Shown: in pieces, positions 1 to 10,700 of the stretch
Position numbering within the stretch: the first letter of the stretch is position 1
How the letters are laid out: each line of letters begins with the position of its first letter
From: Chionis minor
Taxonomy: Eukaryota > Chordata > Aves > Charadriiformes > Chionididae
Direction: 5' to 3'
Assembly: GCA_013398295.1 (NCBI GenBank)
Contig: VZSF01001078.1
Location: forward strand, 241,422-305,421
Length of the DNA: 64,000 bases
Position numbers and translations under genes: made by a program
Notes under the pieces: generated by a model
What the model saw: only the letters and a program-made list of their open reading frames with translations
Told to the model about the DNA's origin: nothing
Database searches by the model: none

Positions 1-95
1 TTTCCCCCCCCAGGAAACCCCTTTTTTTTTTTTTTTTTTCCCCCCTTCCCCCCCCCCCAAACTTTTTTTTTTTTTTCTTTAAAAAAAACCCTTAA
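1..95. repeat. Low-complexity T/C/A homopolymer runs at the window edge
   Basis: The first 95 bases are almost only long runs of T, C and A. This looks like a poorly resolved contig end or a homopolymer-rich intronic stretch. Nothing coding is present. The missing AXIN2 start exon would lie further upstream. Confidence 0.8.
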
Positions 96-374
96 GCCTT
101 TGCGGAGGCTCCCGTTCTGGGTGCTGGCGGAGCAGGAATGCGTGGCGGCGCGGGCTGCCCGCTTGGTTGTGCGGGATGGAGAGCGGGGTGGTGGGGTGGG
201 AGGACATTGCTGCTCACTTAAACCCAGCTGGTCCCCTCCCCTTGGACAGGGAGGTGGAAAGCCCATTAAAAAAACCTGCCCAGCCTGCTGGCACATTCCT
301 TAGGCCCCCAAGTCCTGGGTAAGTGGCCCTAATTATTAAAATCAGCAGTCCTTATCAGATGACAAGGCCTTTTG

Positions 375-389
375 CTTTGATATACAAAG
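375..389. promoter_or_regulatory. Palindromic TCF/LEF motif pair in an AXIN2 intron
   Basis: CTTTGATATACAAAG contains CTTTGAT and, on the other strand, the same class of site (TACAAAG), arranged head to head five bases apart. Both fit the TCF/LEF core (A/T)(A/T)CAAAG. AXIN2 is a direct Wnt/beta-catenin target, and TCF sites in its promoter and introns are known in mammals. Whether this pair is one of them or is used is not shown by sequence alone. Confidence 0.35.
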
Positions 390-965
390 GAAGAAGCTTA
401 CCAACCCCGTCTTTCCCTGGAAGAGGAACAAAATGTGCACCTCAACGCTCGGAGGCTTTCAAGCCTCCCTGCATAATCCCCTTATCGCCTGTCGAAGAGA
501 TGTATATTGATCCTGGCTGCCAAGTTGGAGTAATGGGAGGTAGCGGGCAGGGGGACGCCCAGGCTCCCCTCCCTGCCATGCGGTGACCCTGCCATGGTGA
601 CATCGCCGCGCTCCGTTATGGCTCATAAATTCGTTGCCCGTAAATTTTTCATGCATCCACTCTTGGGTACTCAACTCCAGCATCCAGGCTGGGCTCTGGG
701 ATTGCTTCTCCAAGTGAAGCCAAAGGTGTTGGTATCAGTACCCCACGTGTCCATTGATACAACCTCCTGTTCTCACGTCCCCCATCCTCCTCTTCCCCAC
801 CCAGCTCCACGCCCCAAACCCCAAGTTGAACAAGTAGTGGTTTCGCCTAAAAACTAGGCCTTTTTATTGCCTATTTCTATAATGGCAGGAAGATGGCACC
901 CATCTTTGGGAGGCCAAACCTGAGGCAGCAGATTTCAGCCCTGTCCATGCCTCTTTTGATGCATG

Positions 966-1078
966 GCATTTGAGGGACATGGTTCAGTGGTGTTTTTGGT
1001 AGTGTAGGTTATGGTTGGACTCGATGATCTTGAAGGTCTCTTCCAACCCAAATGATTCTATGATTCTATGATTCCATG
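966..1078 (+). repeat. CR1 LINE, 3' terminal fragment
   Basis: The fragment carries the CR1 3' end GAGGGACATGGTTCAGTGG, then GGTTGGACTCGATGATCTTG and AAGGTCTCTTCCAACCC, and finishes with ATTCTATG-type octamers. It is severely 5'-truncated and non-coding. It lies in the + direction inside the AXIN2 intron. Confidence 0.9.
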
Positions 1079-1587
1079 GTGGTCCTGCTCCAGTAGTTTC
1101 AGGCAGTTCCCTAGCTTCATGCAGTACAGATACCGTGTCTTGTATTCCCAAAGGGGGTCCAACTCCTGTCTTCAGAGTAGACTTAAGTATTTATTAGCTG
1201 GTGCCTCAGTGGCTTTCAGTGGGACTTGAGCTATGAACTTCTCCATCTTTTGCCTGCTGATGCCAACAGCGAAACTCCTGCTGACCTCAGCAGCGCAGTG
1301 GCAAGCTTGAAGGACCAGGTTTTTGAAGGTGTGAAAGCACCTAGAGGTGCTTCATGGCATTGTCTAAAGCGTGTTTCCAGTGACAAAGGCAGCATCTTTA
1401 AAGATGGACTTTGGGTGTGTTTAGATGGAGCTTGTCCTGGGTGCTGCTAGCCTGAGTGGTGGATGGTTTGTTGCTTCTGGAGAGGTTGAGCATCCAATAC
1501 GTGTGGTACCCATAAGGGTGAAACTTGTGTGCTTTCCTCTAGCCCAAGACTGGCTGGTAACTAGATTCCTGTTTTCCTTGTCCCTAG

Positions 1588-1728
1588 GTCCTTCAAGAGG
1601 AACGATCCCATTAACCCATACCATGTGAACTCTGGCTATGTCTTTGCCCCAGCGACCAGCGCGAACGATAGCGAAATATCTAGTGATGCCCTGACGGACG
1701 ACTCCATGTCAATGACGGACAGCAGCGT
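1588..1728 (+). CDS. AXIN2: AXIN2 exon (mammalian exon 3 equivalent)
   Basis: This 141-nt exon begins after TCCCTAG and ends before GTAAGT. The first base completes an arginine codon from the missing upstream exon, and the last two bases (GT) are completed by the next exon to valine. It encodes [13 protein letters not shown] then the segment with [19 protein letters not shown]. This conserved serine/aspartate-rich region follows the RGS domain in axins. The length and phase equal those I know for the human exon. No stop or frameshift is present. Confidence 0.97.
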
Positions 1729-4700
1729 GTAAGTACCTTGTGTGGGACGGGTCCTTCGGGGACGTGCCGTTTGTGACTCGGCTGCGCCGACGCGCCGTGG
1801 GGGCTCATGGGACTGACGGGTCCGGGGTCATCACCCTGCTTCTGCTCCCCGTTGATTAGGGGCTGCCGAAACTGAGGTGTGTGCCCAAACCCAGAGGTGC
1901 AGCCTCGCTCTTCACAAGGTCGCCGGAGGTATTGGATGGAGTGAAATGAGGAATCCCTCATCACTGCAGCCGAGCAGACGTGTTTTCCCCTGTGCTAATG
2001 GTGCTGCCTGACTAACCCAAGGAGCCTATCTCCCCGAGCCTTTGTCTTAAGGCCAGGCTTCCTTAACTAGTTATCAGTCATCAAAGAGGAGGAGATTACT
2101 TCCTGTAGGAAGCACTTTCTGTAATTAAGGTTTGTCATTAATGTCAGAATGTACATTAATAGGGCCAGTGACCTGAAGGGGCAAATAGCTGCTCATCTAG
2201 TGTGGCTGGGGCAGTCTTCAAAGAGCCATTTGAATGGAGCTCCATGGATCAGGTCCGGGTGTTTCAGGAGGAGGAGATGAGGGATGATGCTGTGGCCGAG
2301 CCCAGGAATTGCGGGATCTGTCTTTTCCTCCCGACTCTCCTGAGAAGTGTGCAACTGGGAGCAAGTCCTTTTGACTGTTCTTCCTCAGTTTGCCTTCACC
2401 AGCGGGAGAGAAACGGTGCTTTTGTGGCTGTGGAGGAGACGGTTAGACTCACTTAGTGCTCTTAAGGACCATTTTCTTCCACTGGGCAGAAGGCAGATGT
2501 TGCCGTTGGTGTTTCATGATCCTCACTTAAGTACAAGTGCTCTAGAAAAGCCCACCTGTAAGCAGAGTGCAGCGTTCCTGGTCTTCCATCTCATAGGTGA
2601 AACTTCTCCCGTGTCTCTGTCAGACGTGTCCAGGGATGAGTACTGTGGACTCCTTGGAGAGCTTGGCGTGCTGGGTTTTTTAAGTCAATAGTGCTGCGTG
2701 ATGCACTACGGAAAACAGGATTTACCGAAAATCCTTGATGTGTAAACAAAAGCTTTTTTTTTTTTTTTTTTTAATGCACATGTGTGTTTTGAACTGATTT
2801 TATGGAAAAAAATAGTTTGTTGTCCCACCAGATTCCCTTATTGAACAATATTGGCATTAAATAAAAGAGCTGAATCATAGGGTGACTTCTTTATTTCTTC
2901 TTACTGGCTCTGGTTGTATGTGATCATGTGTCAACAGAGCATTCATTGGGTTAGTCATTTCTGGACCAGTGTAGGGTCACTTGGGATTCACAGGGCTAGG
3001 ATTATACCCTCTCTTCACAGCAATGCCAATTGTAGGCCTTATACAGATGAGAGCACTGAGTGAGAAATAAAGTGCATGGTGGATGAAAGGCTTAACTGAA
3101 TCGCTTTCAGCCCATTGTTAGTCCAGGGGAGCTTAGCGGGGATGAGAGGGCAGCAGCCCGCTTTGAAATTTGCTTGAACAAGTGAATAGGAGCTCCCCAT
3201 AAAGCAGCGCGTGAAAGGAGCCTGCCTGTTTTTTCCTGCCGTAACAATAGCCCGCGCAGGCTGGGAGAGTTTGGGGAAGCTTGGCTGATTAAACTGCCCG
3301 CAGCTCCAGGTTGGGGGGTGGCGGGGGGCAAAGGGACGGCGGAGGTTGGAGGAATATTTCCTGCGGCAGAACCGGTCCCCCGGGCATCCCCGGAGCCACG
3401 CTCCGGCCGCGGGGCTGGGAGCAAGCGGGGGGCACGCCGGGATGTTGGGCAGTTTTGGAAATGGGAGAGGTAAATTGGCGGTTTTGGAGGCTGGGCTTAA
3501 AGTTAAGGCTGATGTAAAACTTCCCTTGCAGAGGCTGCCAAGATTGCAGTAAAACATTGGGGATTTTTTTTTCTTTTAAATTTTTTTTTGCTTTTCCTGG
3601 CACTTGGCTCTGCTGGTTGCTGAAGATGCTGCGAAGGTGTTTGGGGCACAAACCTGCGGTGCTTCCACAGGCTGAGCCCTGGTGCTCGTCTGCCTGCGAG
3701 CTTTTACTCCCCTTGAGCAGGGAACCTGGGTTTATTCTGTTTCATCAGTGCAAATGCAAATTAGTCCTTTTGGCTTATATTGGTATCAACTGAAGAGGAA
3801 AAACTTGTTCTGGAAAAGTCTGTCAGACGTAGCAGCAAAAAGCGAGAGTGTTTTTTTTTTTTTTAAAATAAATCGAAATCTGAACTGTGCTGGGATAAGC
3901 AGAGATCTCCAAATAATGCCCAATCTGCCTTTTTTTTTTTTAATATATATTATAGATACCAGGGATCAGTCTGTGTGTATATATTTTGTAATNTTTTTAT
4001 TTGCTTATATCTTATTTATGGATTTACTTTGGACACAGGGGAATGCTGCTGAGCAAACTTCAAATATTACCTTATCTTACAAACCAGGCTTTTGATGTTG
4101 GCAAGATCAGAGGCTTGTTTCAGAGCCGTTGCCAAATGAAGATGGGAGTGAATGCATATGCGCATGAGTCTGATATTTCAAAGCAGCAGTAAAACTACAT
4201 TCAGGTTAGGTCAGGCACATCTGAGTCAAAAGGCTAAGATAATTGGCTCAGCTTAAATGGCAGCTGACTGGGTAGAAGACTTCAAACTAGTGTTTCCCCC
4301 AGAAACAGATTGGCTTAGCCCCAGCCTGGTTAGCTGAAATGTTTATAATTAAACTCTACTATTTAGTGCCTAAACTCCGTAGCTCTTCAGCCGGCAGCTT
4401 TTAGTAGCCAAGAAGGTGAGTGCAAACATTGGCTGCTGGAGCAAGGGGAGAGGGGGCACCTGGAGAGCTGGGGTTAATCTTGTCCTGCCCCAAAACCTCT
4501 GGCCAAGCTCAGCCTTTTCGTTGCAAAGGCACTTTTTCTTGGCCTGGGGGTGTCTGCTTCAGCATCAGGGTTTTCCGTATCACTCCCCGTATCACTCGCT
4601 GCACTGAGCCTGGCTCCAGCTCTGTCCCTCTGTCCCTCCTGCAGCTGGGGATCACCCGTTGGTCACCCCTTCAACCATGGCGTTGTCCATTTTCCCCCTG

Positions 4701-7700
4701 TTTTAGACGTTTTGCCCTAGGTTTAGACAGCATTCATCAAAGCGACTGTAAAAGTCCCTCCCTGTTCCCCAGGCTGATTTTCCCAAGCTGTTCCGTAGCC
4801 TTCCCATCCCATTGAAACACTTTTTTTTTTTTAAAAAATATTTTTTTTTAATTCTTCATGTTGTTACAAGTTGTAAAACGCTCCTCACAAGGCAGGGCTG
4901 TAGAAGCAGGGAGCCGGAGGTTTGATGTGCAACTGGAGGAGTTTTAGGGGGAAGGAGCAGATTTTGGACCAACCTGAATGAGGGAAAATCTTAAATATAA
5001 GTGAGGAGCCATGCTGTTGGGCCAGCATTGCTTTTCCTCCTCCTTTTTGAGCCGCCCTGGCTGTGAATGGCGCGAGCCCCCGCTCCTGCTCCGTAGCCTG
5101 TCCCAGGACTGCCCCTTTGGCCGGAGATGGTCCCCCAGCGCTGGGATCTTGGGGACACCCTGCAAGGAGAGGTGCTCCCCGCTCGGTGGCCGCAGCAGAG
5201 GGGTTGAGGACAGCATCTCACGCTTGCAGAGCTGGAGGGAGGTTGGTGAGCACAGGAGGGCTGTGGGGCTCCCTGTTGTCCCTTGGTCATGTCCATGGGT
5301 GCCTCATGTTGAACACACAGACCTTCAGCTGCTTCCCTGCTCTTCCCTGTTTGGCCTCTTGGATTGCCATTTATAGAGGACACCTCCTCTTTAATTGAAT
5401 ATGTTAACGGGATTAGTCCCATATGTATTTATGCATGTAATGTGCTCGTGCTGGCATTTTTACTACCTTTAAAATTCCCGTTTTCCTTGCTATGCCCTAT
5501 ACTGAAGGTCTTCCCTAAGAGAGCCTTATCTCAATAAGCCTCAGTGAAGAAATACTTCTCTGAAGGTACAGCTGATTCAGTTTTCACCTTAGATTTGCTT
5601 TTCCCGCATCCTTCCCCAAAGCGAAGGCATGTTGCGTGTGCCCCAAGCCCTGTTGCCCCATGGGTTCATAGAGCAGAAACGCTTGGTGGCCACCAGTGGA
5701 TGCTCTTGGTGGCCACGGCTGGTGTGTGCTGGGCTACTTCCCTGGAAAGTGCTCCAGAGCCCTGTGTTGTTCAGTAGGGACATTAGGACAACTAGCTCCT
5801 TTCACTTGTAACGCTCTTGGTTGACTGTGTCTAGAGGAGGCTGATGTTCATCCTGTGGCATCAAGGACTGTCTCTGTGGTCCCAGCATGCTCTCTTTTAT
5901 TATGAAGATATTTCCAAGTTCATTAAGATGAAATTGCTCCGATCTTTCAGTCCAGGCTTTGCAGCTTAATCTTGCTCATTAAAACAATTTAATGGCAACT
6001 GAACGCTTTGGCCAAGACCTTCACAAAGGCCTGTGGTCACATGCTTCAAACCTTGAGCATGGAGCAATGGCACCTAATCATCCTTGTCAAGAGAAGGGAC
6101 CTGGTGTCTTGGGGAAGGCGTTCCCTTGCACCTTGTCTCCGGCTGTGTGTCCAAAACATGTCGGTGTGTGCCCACCACCACCGTGGCCATGGGAGGTGGC
6201 ACACAGGAACGCCATGCCGCGTTGGCTCCTCTGGCAGCAGCGTGGGGCCACCGCTGTCTGCTCGGCCGCCGCCGTTCCTCCTTGGGCAGGAGCTATTTTC
6301 TCCACTGAGGAGATGAGTCAGGTGTGGGGGCAGGTGGATGAAAGGGATGGGACCGGAGATCAAGGTTATTCAGCCAGTCTGAGGGAAGGGGTGGAATTAG
6401 ACATTCAGGATCTCCAGGCATGCTCTTCCGGCTGTCCCTGCTCTCTGTAGAAGGCCCTTTAATCCTAACTGAGGTAATTTTTTGCGTGGCCAGATGAAAA
6501 CACTCCACGTTGCCTCGAGCAGGCTGTGCAGGGGGCTGTTCCCACTGGTGCTCCTCACCTGGTCTCTTCTCATGGCTTCCTGGCCATGAGCTGGCGTGGC
6601 CGAGGGGAGCAATGTGGTGCCCGGAGGTGATGGCCCGTCTTTGCTCGTGGTTCGTGGTGGCCTGCCTGTGCCAGCCAGCCTCAGGGCAGGAGGGACATTC
6701 CAGATCTTAAGTAGGGCTGGAGATAGGGACCAGCCTTTTGGTGGCCATCCATCTTCAGCCTCTTCCTTCTTGTTTCCTCTCTGCCAATGCTCTATGGGGT
6801 GTTTTGGAGGTTGAGGAAAGTTGCGGTCTTAAGAGAGCGTAATTCAGTGGTGAAAATCAACAGAAAGAAAGGGCAGAAGCAGAAACCTAGCATTGGAAGG
6901 GCCTTTCTGTAAGATGCCTCGGAAGTGAAGCTGATGGGATCTTTGGGCGTCTTCCCGTGTGGAGTTGCCTTCAGCTTGCTTTTCAGCTTTTGCTTAATTA
7001 CTGCACATCCATGTAGATGCTGTCACATGCACTTCCCAAGCCGCCAGATGTTTGAGGCTTCATGTGACGTCCAGAGGGCTCAGCACCTCTAGGAATGTTC
7101 ACTTTTGGCGTGGCTGGGTGGTTTCAGAGGTGGTGGAGAAGCGTCTTGGTTAGAGCATGGGGAGAGCCCTGACTGACGGTGACCTCTCTTCCGTGTGCAG
7201 AGATGGGATCCCCCCGTACAGAATTGGGAGCAAGAAGCAGCTCCAGCGGGAAATGCATCGGAGCGTCAAGGCCAACGGTCAAGTTTCTCTACCTCATTTT
7301 CCGGTAAGTTCAGGTGGGAGCTGCAGGATCTGGGTTGGCCATGGGAAATGCTGGGACTGGGAATGGGCACAGATGGAGGGAAGGGAGCAGGAGGGGAGAG
7401 CGTTTCCGTCCCTACGTGGTGCCAGAGAAGAGATGCTGGCAGGAGCCATGTCCTCTCAGCATCCTTGTGAAGACCTGCTTGTGCACAGTCCCGCTTTGGT
7501 CCTTCCCTGACAACCAGGTGCTAATTAGGGCTTTTCAGTGCCACTGGAGTTTTCCTCCTGATCTAAATCCGAGCAGTGATGCCCCTGTTGGGTATAGTAG
7601 GAGCATTGGCTCTGGCCACCACCCTGACACCTCTGCCGGTGCCGAGCAGAGCAGGGCTTGGCCTCATGCGCATCGCCGGTGGCCTTCAAAAGCACATCGC

Positions 7701-10700
7701 CTGTAAGCTGGTGGGAAGCAGGATCTCCTAAAAGAGAGACATTTGCAGCAGATACGTGCCTTGCTTTGAGGGGATCCAATTCGCGATGTTGCCGTGCTCT
7801 TGAAAATTAACTCGCTGACTTGCTAATTCAGTTGACTTGCAGGCTCCCGATTCCTGCAGTGAATAAACTGTTTACACAGACAAGTATAAACTTATCTTGT
7901 CTTGAGATTAATATGCTAAAATTCCTCTTTCTGCTGTCTTAAGCAGCAAGAAATCATAGATGATATTTCTGGTGGAGGGTGGGGGTGGTTTATGTGGTTT
8001 TTCTTTTTGGTATTTTTTTTCCCCTTCCTCCATAAAGAAAGTTCTATAGCCTGAGCTTGTAAATTAGATTATTTTGTCCCAGGGCGTGCAAATCGACTTT
8101 CTCTGTAAGGCAGTGCTTTGATCAGGGACTGAATAGAGCCAGCTTGTGTAAGAGTGACAATTTCCAGCAGAGTGGCCTTTTTCTACCCTCACATCATTTC
8201 TGGAGCTAAGTGGTTGCCGGAGAGAGGCCCCACCTCATCTGGTGGGTAGTATGTGAAAGAGTTGGCAGTTCAGCTTTCTGCTTTTGGGGCGGGGGGGGGC
8301 GGGAAGAGAGAGGGAGAGTGGGGGGGANGGGGAAGGGGAGGGGGAGGGGGGGGGTGGGGAGGGGGGTGGGGCGGGGTGGCAGGAGGGAGGGCAGAGTTAG
8401 GTGGGTGGTTTCTTTTTCCTCTCTCTTTTTTTTTTCCCCTCCCCTTTTCCTGCCATGTTTGCTTCTCTTGGCAGAAATTCGCGTTTTGCCTTTTTATATT
8501 CTGCACTCGATTTGGAGATGTTCCCTTTTTCCCTTGATAGATCTGCTTGAGGCAGCCAAGCTCAGCAGTGTAGCACCGCTAGCCTGCAGCAGCTTTCTTC
8601 ATTTTCTGTACAAAGAGATGGAGGGGGGGGGAAGAGATCTAGGACACTGTTGAGACAACACTACCTCAAAGGTGCCCAGTGTGTAGCCAGGAAATAAATT
8701 ACCAGCACTTCTCTGATCTGCAACCGTTTGACTTCTTTTTTTTTTTTTTCCTTTATTTTTTTTTTTCTCCTTTCCCTTTTTCTCCCCCATCTTATTTTTT
8801 TTAATTTCCAACTCCTTTCTGTTTATGCTCACTTTATTCCTTGAGTTAAAGTCTCTCCCTCCCACCTCAGAGGTTTTTTTTTTTTTATTTTTTTTTTGAT
8901 GTTTGACAACAGTCTTTGAAGATTTTCTACTTCAGAGTAGCTACTGATGGGCTGGTTGTACTACANTCTTCAACCGTTTTGCTTTTTTTTTTTTTTTTTC
9001 CTTTATTTTTTTTTTTCTCCTTTCCCTTTTTCTCCCCCATCTTATTTTTTTTAATTTCCAACTCCTTTCTGTTTATGCTCACTTTATTCCTTGAGTTAAA
9101 GTCTCTCCCTCCCACCTCAGAGGTTTTTTTTTTTTTATTTTTTTTTTGATGTTTGACAACAGTCTTTGAAGATTTTCTACTTCAGAGTAGCTACTGATGG
9201 GCTGGTTGTACTACAGAGAGAACAAGCGGGGTTCCTCAGAGTGCGACCAACTGCTCCTGCCGAAGGCAAACGCTGGTGGGGAGGATGTCACTCCATGAGG
9301 CCACAGCACTAGCTCATAAAAATCCAGAGCAGACCATGCCTAGTTGCGGTTGTCTTTTCATCCAAACATGGAGACACAACAAGCGTAGCGGGGCCGGCGA
9401 TGCCGCTCCGGCTAAGCGCCCGCGCCCCGTGCTGCCTGCTAAACATGCCTTGTGCCTTCTGTCCCCGCTCCTTGTAGAGGACCCACCGTCTTCCCAAGGA
9501 GATGACCCCGGTGGAGCCAGCTGCCTTCGCCGCCGAGCTCATTTCCCGGCTGGAGAAGCTGAAGCAGGAGCAGGAAACCATGGACAGTCTGGAGGAGAGG
9601 CTGCAGCAAATCAAGGAGGTAGGAGGATTAACCCTCCCGGGGCCGGGCAGAGCTCGCTGCTTGCCGCCTGGCTGGGAGGGGGGGGTGTGTGTGGGAAGGG
9701 GCCGTATCCTGCCCACGGGGAGGAACGTGTTTCAATCGCCTGGCGGTTCGCGAGCCCGCGGGGGGTACGTCCTCGCCAGCTCCCCGTCCCCTTGCATTCA
9801 TTTCTCGCCATGGCTTGGCCGGCAGGACGAGGAGAAGGAGGGCTCGGAGCTCCCCACCAGCCTGCAGAGCAGTCGGGAGATGGCGAACCCCCAGCACCCG
9901 CAGCACCCGCTCTCGCTCCTGCCCTCCGGCAGCTACGAGGAGGACCCCCAGGCCATCCTGGACGAGCATCTCTCCCGTGTGCTGAAGACCCCCGGCTGCC
10001 AGTCGCCCGGCATGGGCCGGCACAGCCCCCGCTCCCGCTCCCCCGACCGCCTGCCAACGGGCAAGCTGCAGCCCGGCGTGGCCTCGCCGGCCACCTGCGC
10101 CTTGGTGGGCAAGGGCTTCATCACCAAGCAGACCACCAAGCACGTCCACCACCACTACATCCACCACCACACCGTGCCCAAGACGAAGGAGCAGATCGAA
10201 GCGGAGGCGGCTCAGCGGGTGCAGTGCTGCTGCCCGGCGGGCGGCGACTACTACTGCTACCCCAAGTGCAAGGGCCACCCAAAAAGCACAGACCCCCCGC
10301 TCCCGCCGCTGGAGCCCTTCGGGTAAGTCGCCATCCATCCCCATTGCCCCCGCCCCAAACCCTCACCCCGGCGTCCCCCCACGAGGGGGCTGACGGGGAC
10401 GACCCCGCGGCGGCGCAGGGGGCTGACAGTGGGCTCCTGTCCCCTTCTCGCCACCAGCAGGACGGGGACGATGCCGAAGAGGCCGGGCAGAGGAGTGGAG
10501 AGCGTCGCCCTGCCGGCCGGAGACGGGGGGCTGCCCGGCCCCGGCGGGGTGCAGCTACCGGGGGGCGAAGCGGACCGGGCACAGAACGTCTGGCAGTGGA
10601 TGCTGGAGAGCGAGAGACAAAATAAGCACAAGCCCCATAGGTAAATACGCAGCTGTCTACAGCAATATCGCTCCCGGTAAATATTTATATATTACATGGG

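Larger units (their letters stand above)
96..1587 (+). other. AXIN2: AXIN2 intron upstream of the first visible exon (5' incomplete)
   Basis: No exon of AXIN2 or of another gene is recognisable here, and the RGS-domain exon is absent. The stretch holds a palindromic TCF/LEF motif pair at 375-389 and a CR1 3' fragment at 966-1078. The 300-700 part is free of repeats. The intron ends in the polypyrimidine tract and AG before 1588. Confidence 0.8.
7304..9477 (+). other. AXIN2: AXIN2 intron 4 with G-rich tract and false duplication
   Basis: A 2.2-kb intron containing a perfect SCTTTGATS-type TCF/LEF motif at 8115-8123, a G-rich tract at 8285-8391, and a 249-bp sequence present twice around an N at 8966. 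If the second copy is an assembly artefact, the true intron is about 250 bp shorter. Confidence 0.8.

Noticed and set aside
3039..3557. 172-codon minus-strand ORF in AXIN2 intron 3
   Set aside because: No known family, low-complexity proline/serine-rich content, and overlapping ORFs in other frames. This fits chance.
9276..10625. 449-codon ORF on the + strand overlapping AXIN2 exons, and long minus-strand ORFs in the same place
   Set aside because: They run in frames other than AXIN2's and across its introns. The region is very GC-rich, which suppresses stop codons, and no known domain appears in them.
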